From NCBI GenBank assembly GCA_017353815.1, contig JAFMSB010000010.1:1-12874 (forward strand): a stretch of DNA of 12,874 nt, written 5' to 3'. The notes under the pieces were generated by a model. It searched no databases and had not been told where the DNA came from. It was given only the letters and a program-made list of their open reading frames with translations. Position numbers and translations under genes: made by a program. This DNA is from Methylocapsa sp. Lineage in GTDB: Bacteria; Pseudomonadota; Alphaproteobacteria; Rhizobiales; Beijerinckiaceae. Shown here in pieces: positions 1 through 7,255 of the stretch (positions are counted from its first letter, which is position 1; each line of letters opens with the position of its first letter).

Positions 1-1253
1 AGATATTCATGCGCGCGCGACTGGATCTCGGCGGCCGTCTCCGCATCAAAACCCTCAATCGCGGCAAGTTCGGATGGCTCCACAAAGGCAAGTTCTTCGA
101 CGGATCTAAAACCCTCCGAGGCGAGCAATTGGCCGACGACTTCGTCGACATTCAGCGCACTCATGAACGTGTTTGTGCGCTCCGAGAACTCCTTCTGCCG
201 CCGCTCCGACTCCTCGGCCTCTGTCAAGATATCGATATCCCATCCCGTTAGCTGAGAGGCAAGCCGCACGTTCTGTCCCCGCCGCCCGATTGCCAAAGAA
301 AGCTGATCGTCCGGGACGACGACCTCGATCCGGGTCGAGTCTTCGTCGAGCACGACCTTGACGACCTCGGCGGGCTGCAACGCATTGACAATGAATGTTG
401 CGGCGTCTGCGGACCAGGGGATGATGTCAATCTTCTCCCCCTGCAATTCGCCGACAACGGCTTGGACACGCGATCCGCGCATACCGACGCAGGCACCAAC
501 CGGGTCAATGGAGCTGTCGCGCGAGAGCACCGCGATTTTTGCCCGCGACCCCGGATCGCGAGCGACCGATTTCACCTCGATAACGCCGTCGTAGATTTCG
601 GGCACCTCCTGGCGGAACAGCTTCGCCATAAACTGGGGATGCGTCCGCGATAAAAATATTTGTGGCCCCCGCTGCTCGCGGCGGACATCGTAAACATAAG
701 CGCGGACGCGGTCGCCCGGCCGGAACACCTCGCGCGGGATGAGCTCGTCGCGGCGGATTGTCGCTTCGCCGCGGCCGAGATCAATGATGACGTTGCCATA
801 TTCGACCCGCTTCACAAGCCCGTTCACGATGTCGCCGATGCGGTCCTTGTATTCCTCGTATTGCCTGTCCCGCTCGGCCTCGCGGACCTTCTGCACAATC
901 ACCTGTTTCGCCGACTGCGCGGCGATTCGTCCGAAATCGAAGGGCGGCAAAGGTTCTGCAATCCAATCCCCAACCCGCGCGCCCGGGTTTTTCTTAACCG
1001 CCTCCGTCAAGGTGATCTGCGTCGAATCGTTGTCGATCTCATCGACAACGAGCAGGAGACGGGAAAAGCGGATCTCGCCAGTTTTGGGGTTGATTTCGGC
1101 GCGCACCTCGGTTTCCTGGCCGTAGCGGGCCCGTGCTGCCTTCTGGATGGCGTCCTCCATCGCTGCAAGCACAATCTGCCGGTCAATCGACTTTTCGCGC
1201 GCGACGGAGTCGGCGATCTGCAACAGCTCCAGCCTATTTGCGCTTACGGCCAT
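1..1253 (-). CDS. nusA: Transcription termination/antitermination factor NusA (partial, C-terminus off the left edge)
   Basis: NusA binds RNA polymerase and nascent RNA, modulating pausing, intrinsic and Rho-dependent termination and antitermination. The minus strand reads open from an ATG at 1253 to the window edge, giving 417 codons. Visible domains are the N-terminal RNAP-binding domain (about 1-130, with ALAAMEDAI-like helix text near 29-37), an S1 domain (about 135-200, with GNVIIDLGRGEA at 153-164), KH1 (DSSIDPVGACVGMRGSRVQ at 246-264), KH2 (LAIGRRGQNVRLASQLTGW at 320-338) and the start of the C-terminal helix-hairpin-helix region (about 365 on). NusA usually runs to roughly 500-540 residues here, so about 100 are missing. 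An AGGAG sits 6-7 nt before the start. It overlaps the end of rimP by 20 bp, so the two are co-transcribed and probably translationally coupled. Identification is essentially certain. Confidence 0.98.
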   Translation of the reverse strand, partial: MAVSANRLELLQIADSVAREKSIDRQIVLAAMEDAIQKAARARYGQETEVRAEINPKTGEIRFSRLLLVVDEIDNDSTQITLTEAVKKNPGARVGDWIAEPLPPFDFGRIAAQSAKQVIVQKVREAERDRQYEEYKDRIGDIVNGLVKRVEYGNVIIDLGRGEATIRRDELIPREVFRPGDRVRAYVYDVRREQRGPQIFLSRTHPQFMAKLFRQEVPEIYDGVIEVKSVARDPGSRAKIAVLSRDSSIDPVGACVGMRGSRVQAVVGELQGEKIDIIPWSADAATFIVNALQPAEVVKVVLDEDSTRIEVVVPDDQLSLAIGRRGQNVRLASQLTGWDIDILTEAEESERRQKEFSERTNTFMSALNVDEVVGQLLASEGFRSVEELAFVEPSELAAIEGFDAETAAEIQSRAHEY

Positions 1254-2046
1254 TTTTATCTCCTGTTGTGTGCGAGCATCGCGTGGCTCGTGCCGCCGGT
1301 GCGGCACGTTCCGGCTGGCTCTGCGAGAGCCCGGAGCCGCTTGTGGCGAAAGGAACGGGCTTTGATCCAGAAGCAGCGCGCGCGATCCGCCCGCACCGCA
1401 ACGGCGATGCTGCTCTTGCTTCGGGCGCACCAGCTGCGGACTCCTCTTCCCCGCGGGCATGGCCGGAACGAGGCATTTTGCCTGCCTGCAAAGACTGGCG
1501 CAGCAAGGTTTCGCTTAAGGTCAGCCTTGCTTCGGCGATTTCGCGCAGCGGCAAGCTTGCGCCTGGATGTTCGCCCGCCTTGGCGTCGCTGCGCTCAAGG
1601 ACGAGCCGCAGATCGTCCCCTTCTCCTTCGATGGCAATCACCTGGCCGCGAAAGCGCCTCCTGCCGCCGGCAAGGGAATTCATTTCAATACGCGCTTCGC
1701 GTCCAATAGCTTGACAAAAATCCGAAACCCGGACAAGCGGCCGGTCGATGCCGGGAGACGAGATCTCGAGCCGGTAGGGGCTTGTTATCAGCCCCTCCGC
1801 GTCGAGGGTCGGCGACAGCGCCTCGCTTGCAATCTCGCAGTCGCCGATTGTCATGCAGCCATCCGGCCGCTCCGCCATAACCTGCACCGTCATCCCGGCA
1901 AGCGCCGAAAGCTTGACCCGGACCAGCCGGTAGCCGAGATGTGCAAGAACCGGCTCGGCAAGATGTGCGACGCGCGCGGCTAGCCCCTTCTCCTCGATGA
2001 GGCGGGGCTCATTGAGCGCGCCTTGCACCTGCCGTATCGTGGCCAT
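1234..2046 (-). CDS. rimP: Ribosome maturation factor RimP with long C-terminal extension
   Basis: RimP assists maturation of the 30S ribosomal subunit in the cytoplasm. The 270-residue product carries the family signature YRLEISSPGIDRPL (91-104) after an N-terminal alpha/beta domain (about 15-90, with GYRLVRVKL at 38-46). The SH3-like C-terminal domain follows (about 108-180). Residues from about 190 to the end are an Ala/Ser/Arg/Gly-rich, apparently disordered basic tail ending GDKNGRKRK. RimP is usually 150-200 residues, so this tail of about 80 is an addition. I chose the ATG at 2046; a TTG at 2094 would add 16 residues (MGEAGAGECRKFGSAV) that do not look conserved. The Shine-Dalgarno before 2046 is weak. 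It is the first gene of the rimP-nusA operon and lies behind a putative attenuator. Confidence 0.95.
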   Translation of the reverse strand: MATIRQVQGALNEPRLIEEKGLAARVAHLAEPVLAHLGYRLVRVKLSALAGMTVQVMAERPDGCMTIGDCEIASEALSPTLDAEGLITSPYRLEISSPGIDRPLVRVSDFCQAIGREARIEMNSLAGGRRRFRGQVIAIEGEGDDLRLVLERSDAKAGEHPGASLPLREIAEARLTLSETLLRQSLQAGKMPRSGHARGEEESAAGAPEARAASPLRCGRIARAASGSKPVPFATSGSGLSQSQPERAAPAARATRCSHTTGDKNGRKRK

Positions 2047-2138
2047 TACCGCCGATCCAAATTTGCGGCATTCCCCCGCCCCGGCCTCGCCCAATCGAAT
2101 TCAGACCCCGCGAAACGTAGCACTTTACGGGGGACAAT

Positions 2139-2169
2139 AAAAAAGAGCGGGTCCCGGAGGGCCCACTCT
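2139..2169 (-). terminator. Intrinsic terminator in the rimP leader
   Basis: Read on the minus strand, AGAGTGGGCCC pairs with GGACCCGCTCT across a TCCG loop (2169-2144). That gives ten pairs, one of them G-U, with one internal A/C mismatch. A run of T follows (2144-2139), then A and TT. This is a textbook Rho-independent terminator for minus-strand transcripts. It lies about 95 nt upstream of the rimP start and points toward it, so it would cut short transcripts entering rimP from upstream. No T run follows it on the plus strand. Confidence 0.78.
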
Positions 2170-2258
2170 CAAGCGATCGTCTCGATCGAACAACCGTCAG
2201 AGAAGCAAATACCGGACAACCATATAGGCCAGCCGCTGGCCGTACGCAACTCCGGGAT
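2139..2258 (-). promoter_or_regulatory. Putative rimP leader RNA / attenuator
   Basis: The leader folds into consecutive hairpins on the minus strand: GGCCAG-cgg-CTGGCC (2241-2227), CGATCG-aga-CGATCG (2188-2174) and the terminator (2169-2144). Near the inferred 5' end the RNA reads UCCCGGAG (2257-2250). This is the exact complement of CUCCGGGA (2159-2152), which spans the terminator loop and part of both arms. Pairing of these 8 nt would open the top of the terminator, so the segment is a candidate antiterminator. I recall an Rfam family called the rimP leader described from Rhizobiales, but whether this sequence belongs to it needs a covariance-model search. What is sensed is not visible; feedback by NusA or by ribosome assembly state is inference only. 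A terminated product would be about 120 nt. Confidence 0.5.
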
Positions 2259-2265
2259 GAAATAA

Positions 2266-2294
2266 ATTAATCGTCGGCCCCAACCCGCAGGCAA
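2266..2294 (-). promoter_or_regulatory. Candidate sigma-70-type promoter for the rimP-nusA operon
   Basis: On the minus strand TTGCCT (2294-2289) is separated by exactly 17 nt from ATTAAT (2271-2266). Each hexamer matches 4 of 6 bases of the TTGACA/TATAAT consensus. It would start RNA near 2258, just before the candidate antiterminator segment. Position and spacing are good but the hexamers are only moderate. Confidence 0.38.
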
Positions 2295-2553
2295 AGATTT
2301 CATCCTTTTGTCCCGCGCGCCGTATCCGCCGAGCTTTGGCCAGGCAATATGCATTTTGCCTTATCCGCTGTACAATCGCACTGATTCATGTCCAAACCTG
2401 CGTTGATGAAGATCGATGGCGGGTAAGCAGCGGCAAATTCGCCTGCACGATCCGAGTCCTTGTCGCGTTGGCGAAAGACCTGCCCTGCTGGAAAACGGAA
2501 CTTGTTATCCATCCCGCCTCCAGCCTAAGAAGACCGGCGCCGGGAGTCCGCTT
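2295..2553. other. Gene-free divergent region between rimP and lptM
   Basis: This stretch separates the minus-strand rimP unit from the plus-strand lptM-lysA unit. No reading frame in it resembles a known protein. In Rhizobiales I would expect argH upstream of the small lipoprotein and lysA, but no argH 3' end can be seen in any plus frame. A 70-codon minus-strand frame (2512-2300) has GGAGG four bases before its ATG, but its sequence is unremarkable and it is not called. A promoter for lptM-lysA must lie here or just downstream; I cannot point to convincing hexamers. Confidence 0.5.
2542..2546 (+). promoter_or_regulatory. Ribosome binding site deciding the GTG start of lptM
   Basis: GGGAG lies 7 nt before the GTG at 2554. 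It supports that start over the in-frame ATG at 2416, which would bury the lipoprotein signal behind 46 extra residues. Confidence 0.6.
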
Positions 2554-2835
2554 GTGTCTGTTCGTCTGCCGAAACCTTTTGTCCTATTGCTGGCCGCCGC
2601 GACCGCGGCTTTGCTTGCGTCCTGCGGCCGCCGCGGCCCGCTCGAGCCTCCTCCGGGTGCTGCAGCCGCCTGCGCGCCTGTGACCGGCACGCCACCAGCC
2701 AGCCAAGGAAGCGCAAGTCCCGCCCGGCCTCTGGGTCAAACCGCGGAGACTTATGCCTACGAGCCCGCGCCCGCAGCTCCGCCGTGCGCACCAGCGGCGG
2801 CTAGACGGCCGTTCTTCCTCGATCCTTTGCTGTGA
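2554..2835 (+). CDS. lptM: LptM-type small lipoprotein (LPS translocon maturation chaperone family)
   Basis: This is a 93-residue lipoprotein. A short basic N-terminus (VRLPKP) precedes a hydrophobic stretch (9-22) and the lipobox LLASC, with Cys24 as the predicted signal peptidase II site. The mature protein begins CGRRGPLEPPP, the motif of the LptM/YifL family, followed by a Pro/Ala-rich low-complexity segment and the C-terminal FFLDPLL typical of alphaproteobacterial members. In E. coli LptM helps mature the LptDE outer-membrane LPS translocon; transfer of that role here is by family only. The GTG start is set by the ribosome binding site and by signal-peptide length. It stops 7 nt before lysA, which matches the conserved lipoprotein-lysA pairing. 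Two further Cys residues lie in the mature chain. Confidence 0.85.
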   Translation: MSVRLPKPFVLLLAAATAALLASCGRRGPLEPPPGAAAACAPVTGTPPASQGSASPARPLGQTAETYAYEPAPAAPPCAPAAARRPFFLDPLL

Positions 2836-2842
2836 TGGTTTG

Positions 2843-4111
2843 ATGCACCATTTCGCCCTTAAAAACGGCGTCATGCATGCCGAGGACGTCGACCTTTGCA
2901 GGCTTGCAAAAGAAATTGGCACGCCGTTTTACTGCTATTCGGCAGCCACCCTCACGCGCCACTATGAAGTGTTTGATCAGGCTTTCTCCGGCCTGCCGCA
3001 CGTCGTTTGCTACGCGGTAAAAGCCAATTCCAATCAGGCCGTGCTCAAAACACTCGCCCGGCTCGGAGCGGGGATGGATGTCGTCTCGGGAGGCGAGCTC
3101 AGGCGCGCGCTCGCCGCCGGCGTTGCGCCGGAAAAAATTACTTTTTCGGGAGTGGGCAAGACTGGGGACGAGATGGCTTTCGCGCTTGGTCTCGGAATTC
3201 TCGCTTTCAATGTCGAGTCCGAGCCCGAGCTCGAAGCCCTGTCCCGGATTGCGCAAGACCAGAAACGGACCGCATCCGTTGCGCTGCGCATCAATCCCGA
3301 TATCGACCCAAAGACCCATGCAAAGATTTCAACCGGCAAGGCGGAAAATAAATTCGGAATACCGGTTGAGCGCGCGCAGGAAGTCTATGCTCGCGCGGCA
3401 ACTCTTCCCGGCGTTGCGGTGCGGGGCGCCGATATTCACATCGGCTCCCAGATCACCGATCTCGCGCCTTTCGATGCGGCCTTTTCCCTCATCGCCGGTT
3501 TTGTTCGCAAGCTTACCGCCGAAGGCCATCGTGTCGAGCATATCGATCTCGGGGGAGGGCTTGGGATTCCTTACACGCATTGGGAAGACCCCGAGAGTTA
3601 TCACCCCGAGCGTTATGCCAAGATCGTGCGGGACCGGCTTGGCCCTCTCGGCTGCCGACTGATCTTCGAGCCGGGCCGGCTGATCGCGGGCAATGCCGGT
3701 ATTCTCGTGACGAGGGTCATATATGTGAAGCGGGGGCTGTCCAAGACCTTTATCATCGTCGATGCGGCGATGAATGATCTCGTCCGGCCAACGCTTTACA
3801 GTGCGCATCACGAAATCTTGCCTCTAAACCCGAGGAAAGAGGGCCGCACGATCGTTGCGGATGTCGCCGGCCCGGTCTGCGAGACAGGGGATTATTTTGC
3901 GCTTTCCCGCAAGATTGCCGAGCCTATGCCGGGCGATCTCCTTGCGATCATGTCGGCCGGAGCCTATGGCGCGGTGCAGGCTGGGACCTACAACACGCGG
4001 CTCCTGGTGCCGGAGGTGCTTGTCAACGGCGCCAACTGCGCGGTGATCCGGCCGCGCGGGACATACGAGGAATTGATTGGCCTGGACAAAATTCCGGCGT
4101 GGTTAACCTAA
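2843..4111 (+). CDS. lysA: Diaminopimelate decarboxylase
   Basis: LysA is a PLP-dependent enzyme that converts meso-2,6-diaminopimelate to L-lysine and CO2, the last step of lysine synthesis. The 422-residue length is normal. Visible motifs are YAVKANSN (57-64) with Lys60 as the PLP Schiff-base lysine, HIGSQI (199-204), the phosphate-binding GGGLGIPY (237-244), the EPGR box (276-279), CETGD (346-350) with the active-site Cys from the partner subunit, and SAGAYGAVQAGTYN (371-384). I chose the ATG at 2843, 7 nt after the lptM stop, because family members start close to MHHF; an upstream ATG at 2753 would overlap lptM and add 30 unrelated residues. It is translated from the lptM-lysA unit. All key residues are intact. 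Confidence 0.97.
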   Translation: MHHFALKNGVMHAEDVDLCRLAKEIGTPFYCYSAATLTRHYEVFDQAFSGLPHVVCYAVKANSNQAVLKTLARLGAGMDVVSGGELRRALAAGVAPEKITFSGVGKTGDEMAFALGLGILAFNVESEPELEALSRIAQDQKRTASVALRINPDIDPKTHAKISTGKAENKFGIPVERAQEVYARAATLPGVAVRGADIHIGSQITDLAPFDAAFSLIAGFVRKLTAEGHRVEHIDLGGGLGIPYTHWEDPESYHPERYAKIVRDRLGPLGCRLIFEPGRLIAGNAGILVTRVIYVKRGLSKTFIIVDAAMNDLVRPTLYSAHHEILPLNPRKEGRTIVADVAGPVCETGDYFALSRKIAEPMPGDLLAIMSAGAYGAVQAGTYNTRLLVPEVLVNGANCAVIRPRGTYEELIGLDKIPAWLT

Positions 4112-4210
4112 ATATTTTGCAGCCACTCCTCGCTCCCGCGCATTGCCCTGGCGCCGAATTGCTTTCATGCTAGCTTCTTGCTGGGTCAAACCCGGATCGA
4201 GCTTGCCCTT

Positions 4211-4217
4211 GGGAGGG
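4211..4217 (+). promoter_or_regulatory. Strong ribosome binding site for the TTG start at 4222
   Basis: GGGAGGG lies 4-5 nt before TTG at 4222. It is the only good Shine-Dalgarno near the 5' end of this frame and supports the TTG over the ATG at codon 19. Confidence 0.6.
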
Positions 4218-4221
4218 ATTT

Positions 4222-6891
4222 TTGAAACGGAAGCATGACCAGGTGCTGCACCCACAGGGTGCGCCAGCCGGCGCCATGGCGCTGGATCCTGGCCTTAAGC
4301 GGCTCGTGCTCAAGGCGCGCGCGATCCTTCTGTTTGAACGCGCATGGCAAGCGCTTCTGCCGCCGTCTATCGTGGCAGGCGCATTTGTCAGCCTCTCCTG
4401 GGCGGGAGTCTGGCTCGCCGCGCCGCACTGGTTGCGCGAGCTTGGGGTCGTTGCAGGGGCAATTTGCCTTGCTGCTTCCCTGCTGCCCCTGCGCCGGTTT
4501 CGCTGGCCTTCATGTAAGGAAGCGCTCGAGCGGATTGATCAAGCTTCGGGCCTTGCGTTTTGGCCTGCAACGGTGCTGGCCGACCGGCTCGGCAATGGAG
4601 GGAACGATCCGATGACACTGGCGCTCTGGCGGCTGCACCTGCGCCGCGCCGCGAGAGCCATCCCGCTGTTGTGCACGGGAAAGCCGTCGCCGCGGACGGC
4701 GGAAGCCGACCCCTATGCAGCGCGCGCATTTGTCCTGATCGCTCTCATTGCGACAGGCTTTGTCGCCGGCCCGCAGAAATACACGCGTCTCGCCGCGGCT
4801 TTCGATTGGCAATTGGGTTCGCTGCGCGGAACGGATGCCCGCGTTGATGCCTGGATTGATCCCCCTGCCTACACGGGCAGGATGCCGTCCGTGCTCAATC
4901 TTGCTAAGAGTCAAGGCTTTTTCGCCGCGGAAAGCCCCGAGCTCATCCAAGCGCCCATAGGCTCAACCGTCGTCATTCATGCTTCCGGTGGCACGCTCGA
5001 TCTTTCGGTCAACGGCGCTCTTGCCGAGGCCAAAAAAGAAAACGTCCCCGGTGCTCAAGCAGCGCCGCACGAGAGCAAAGGCGAAACGCGCCTTCTTCTT
5101 GGGGGCGATGCAAAATTAAAGCTTGGCATATTGGGGCATCATCTGGGAACGTTCGACATTCGTGCCATACCCGATGACGTGCCATCCATTGCCTTGATTG
5201 GTGAACCGAAATTCAATTTGCGTGGAACCTTCGAGCTCAAATACAGCATTGCCGATGACTATGGGGCGGTGAGCGCCGAGGCGCGATTTGCTAATCCCGT
5301 TCTGCCCGGCGGCCGTCCCGCTAAGCGTTCCCTCGCCGATCCGCCGCGCGTGCCTCTCATGCTGCCGCCGCCGCCGAACACCGGTGGAGAGGCAAAGACG
5401 GCCATCGACCTAACGGATCATCCCTGGGCTGGCGCGCGAGTCCAAATGAAGCTTGCGGCGCGCGACGATGCGGGCAATGAGGGCACAAGCACGAGCACCA
5501 TGATCGTTCTGCCGCAAAAGCCCTTGCAGAAGCCGCTTGCGCGAGCGCTCGCCGAGCAGCGCCGCGCCCTTATCCTTGACCCCGATGACAAAGCGCGAGT
5601 TGCCAATGCGCTCGATGCCTTGATGATTGCGCCCGGCACATTCGGCACGAGCGCTGGCGTCTATCTCGGCTTGCGCGTGGCGCAGGACCGGCTCACTGCG
5701 GCACACACGGATGACGACTTAAGGGAGACCGCCGATTTGCTTTGGCAGATGGCATTGCGCATCGAGAACGGCGATCTTTCGCAGGCCGAGCGGGATCTGC
5801 GCGCCGCCGGGCAAGAATTGCGCGAGGCCATGCAACGGGGCGCATCTGCCGAAGAGATTCGCGAGCTGGCGGAAAATTTGCGCGCCGCCATGGACAAATT
5901 TCTCCGGGAGCTCGCGGCTCAACAGGAGAACGACCTAAAGCGCCAAGATGAATCGGCCCGTGGCGGCAACAGCCGCATTGTCCGCCCCAAGGATCTGCAA
6001 AAAATGCTCGACGATTTGCAAGCAATGCTGCGGTCGGGCGACACGGCAAACGCGCAAAGAATGCTGGAACAATTGCAGAATGTTCTCGAAAATCTGCGTT
6101 TGGCGCGGCCGCGCAAGCCCAATCCAATGGCGCGCGAAGTGGGCCGGGCGCTCGATGAGCTTTCGCATCTGAGCCAGGACCAGCAAGATTTGCGCGACGA
6201 GACCTATCAGAGTGGAGCCGGGCAGCGCCAGCAGCTGCGGCGGGGGCAGCAGCGCGACTTTGGCGAGCTGCCGCCGGGGCTGACATTCGGGGATATTTTC
6301 GGCCAGCAGCCAGGCGAGAGCTTTGGCGGCGATGGCGGCCTTAGCAGGAATGACGAAAGCACGCCTGGGACGAAATCTGGCCCAAAACCGGATAATGCCG
6401 GGGATCTCGCAAACCGCCAGAAGGCACTTCGCGGCCGCCTCGAAAATCTGCAAAAGCACCTTAGTGAGGCAGGGGCCGCCGCAGGAAATCTCGATGGCGC
6501 AAAAGGCGCGATGACGGATGCCGAAGGCGCGCTGCGTGACGGCCCCGGCGGCAATAATGGTGCCGCCGTGGACGCACAGGGCCGCGCGGTCGAGGCGCTG
6601 CGGGAAGGCGCGCAAAAGCTCGCCGAGAGCATGCAAGGCGAGGGTGAAGGCACTGGCGGTGGCGGGGAAGGCGAAGGCCAGGGCTCTGGCTTCTTTGGGC
6701 CATCTGCCGATACCGATCCGCTTGGCCGCCCTAACGGGCGCGACAACGGATTTGCGCGCTATGACCCGATGGGGGCGCCCGCTGCCCAGCGCGCAAGGCG
6801 CGTGCTCGAAGAGCTGCGCCGTCGATTGGGCGAGCCGGGCCGGCCGCAGGACGAGTTGGACTATCTCGAGCGCCTGCTGCGGCGTTACTGA
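4222..6891 (+). CDS. TIGR02302 / DUF4175 family large membrane-anchored protein
   Basis: The function of this family is not established. The 889-residue protein has hydrophobic segments at about 48-67, 73-90 and 168-184. An extracytoplasmic beta-rich part follows, with WIDPPAYTGRMPSVL (211-225), SIADDYGAVSAEA (342-354) and ARDDAGNEG (413-421). Next is a charged, Gln-rich alpha-helical region (about 500-670) likely to form coiled coils. A Gly/Gln/Glu-rich low-complexity stretch (about 690-825) leads to DPLGRP (832-837) and a conserved basic tail (ELRRRLGEPGRP, then DELDYLERLLRR). This order and the tail match the alphaproteobacterial TIGR02302 family, and location after lysA is typical. It begins 110 nt after lysA and may have its own promoter, though I see only weak hexamers there. 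A structural envelope role is a guess. Confidence 0.9.
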   Translation: MKRKHDQVLHPQGAPAGAMALDPGLKRLVLKARAILLFERAWQALLPPSIVAGAFVSLSWAGVWLAAPHWLRELGVVAGAICLAASLLPLRRFRWPSCKEALERIDQASGLAFWPATVLADRLGNGGNDPMTLALWRLHLRRAARAIPLLCTGKPSPRTAEADPYAARAFVLIALIATGFVAGPQKYTRLAAAFDWQLGSLRGTDARVDAWIDPPAYTGRMPSVLNLAKSQGFFAAESPELIQAPIGSTVVIHASGGTLDLSVNGALAEAKKENVPGAQAAPHESKGETRLLLGGDAKLKLGILGHHLGTFDIRAIPDDVPSIALIGEPKFNLRGTFELKYSIADDYGAVSAEARFANPVLPGGRPAKRSLADPPRVPLMLPPPPNTGGEAKTAIDLTDHPWAGARVQMKLAARDDAGNEGTSTSTMIVLPQKPLQKPLARALAEQRRALILDPDDKARVANALDALMIAPGTFGTSAGVYLGLRVAQDRLTAAHTDDDLRETADLLWQMALRIENGDLSQAERDLRAAGQELREAMQRGASAEEIRELAENLRAAMDKFLRELAAQQENDLKRQDESARGGNSRIVRPKDLQKMLDDLQAMLRSGDTANAQRMLEQLQNVLENLRLARPRKPNPMAREVGRALDELSHLSQDQQDLRDETYQSGAGQRQQLRRGQQRDFGELPPGLTFGDIFGQQPGESFGGDGGLSRNDESTPGTKSGPKPDNAGDLANRQKALRGRLENLQKHLSEAGAAAGNLDGAKGAMTDAEGALRDGPGGNNGAAVDAQGRAVEALREGAQKLAESMQGEGEGTGGGGEGEGQGSGFFGPSADTDPLGRPNGRDNGFARYDPMGAPAAQRARRVLEELRRRLGEPGRPQDELDYLERLLRRY

Positions 6892-6919
6892 ACCGAAACC
6901 TCAATCGGAAACACACTCC

Positions 6920-7108
6920 ATGAACGCAGCAGCCAAGGTTGTTCTTGCGCTTGGCATGGGCGCCGTGGCCTTGGTGCTGGCCTTTGGATTAATCACCGTG
7001 CTGCGCGCAAAAAACCCCGATCTGTCGCAGAAACTGATGCGCTGGCGGGTTGGAGTGCAGCTCGCCGTCATAGCTTTAATTCTCGGCATCTTATGGTTTC
7101 GCGGCTGA
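6920..7108 (+). CDS. Twin-transmembrane small protein (HIG1-like family)
   Basis: The 62-residue protein has two transmembrane helices (about 7-28 and 44-60). They are joined by a polar loop containing NPDLSQKLMRWRVGVQ, the conserved signature of the bacterial twin-transmembrane / hypoxia-induced (HIG1-type) proteins. It would sit in the inner membrane as a hairpin. The eukaryotic relatives associate with respiratory supercomplexes, but no function can be assigned here. The start at 6920 lies 28 nt after the TIGR02302 stop, without a strong Shine-Dalgarno, so it probably shares that transcript. Rhizobiales often place this gene directly before a PduO-type adenosyltransferase, as here. Confidence 0.85.
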   Translation: MNAAAKVVLALGMGAVALVLAFGLITVLRAKNPDLSQKLMRWRVGVQLAVIALILGILWFRG

Positions 7109-7116
7109 TGCCGCGA
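7099..7116 (+). terminator. Hairpin over the stop codon of the twin-transmembrane gene
   Basis: TCGCGGC pairs perfectly with GCCGCGA across TGAT, and the TGA stop lies in the loop. No T run follows, so this is at best a weak terminator or 3'-end stabilising hairpin. Confidence 0.3.
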
Positions 7117-7141
7117 TAGCCTCGCGTATCGATGCCAATGC

Positions 7142-7184
7142 CCTTCATCCTTAGAGGCGTGCAGCGCCGTCTCAAAGGATGAGG
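7142..7184. repeat. REP-like intergenic palindrome
   Basis: CATCCTT-a-GAG-g-CG (7146-7159) pairs with CG-t-CTC-a-AAGGATG (7168-7181) around a short GC loop, with CC/GG able to extend the base. The pattern of CATCCTT...GAG arms with CTC..AAGGATGAGG is that of a dispersed intergenic palindrome I know from Bradyrhizobium, Rhodopseudomonas and related genomes. Only one copy is in this window, so the call rests on resemblance. It lies between the twin-transmembrane gene and the adenosyltransferase and could act as a terminator or mRNA 3'-end stabiliser. Confidence 0.6.
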
Positions 7185-7255
7185 TGGGCCCAAAGGTTCC
7201 GCCGCGAGGAATCGGGCGGGGCGTAAATTAATTGCGCAGCAGGGATGGAATCGCG

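Noticed and set aside
660..1709. 349-codon plus-strand frame
   Set aside because: It is antisense to nusA and rimP, whose conserved domains are unmistakable. Long antisense frames are expected in GC-rich codon-biased DNA, and the product resembles nothing.
2300..2512. Minus-strand 70-codon frame with GGAGG near its ATG
   Set aside because: The product has no recognisable domain and its third-codon-position composition is neutral; the single ribosome binding site-like string is not enough to call a gene.
2336..2683. Plus-strand 115-codon frame over the region before lptM
   Set aside because: It has a different frame from the clear lptM lipoprotein, which it overlaps. Its sequence is Cys/Leu/Arg-rich without motifs and does not match an argH 3' end.
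4112..4221. Promoter before the TIGR02302 gene (TTGCCC with CATGCT)
   Set aside because: The -10 match is only 3 of 6, so it is not listed as a feature.
5935..6636. 233-codon minus-strand frame
   Set aside because: It lies wholly inside the TIGR02302 gene and has Ala/Arg/Leu-rich composition typical of an antisense shadow.
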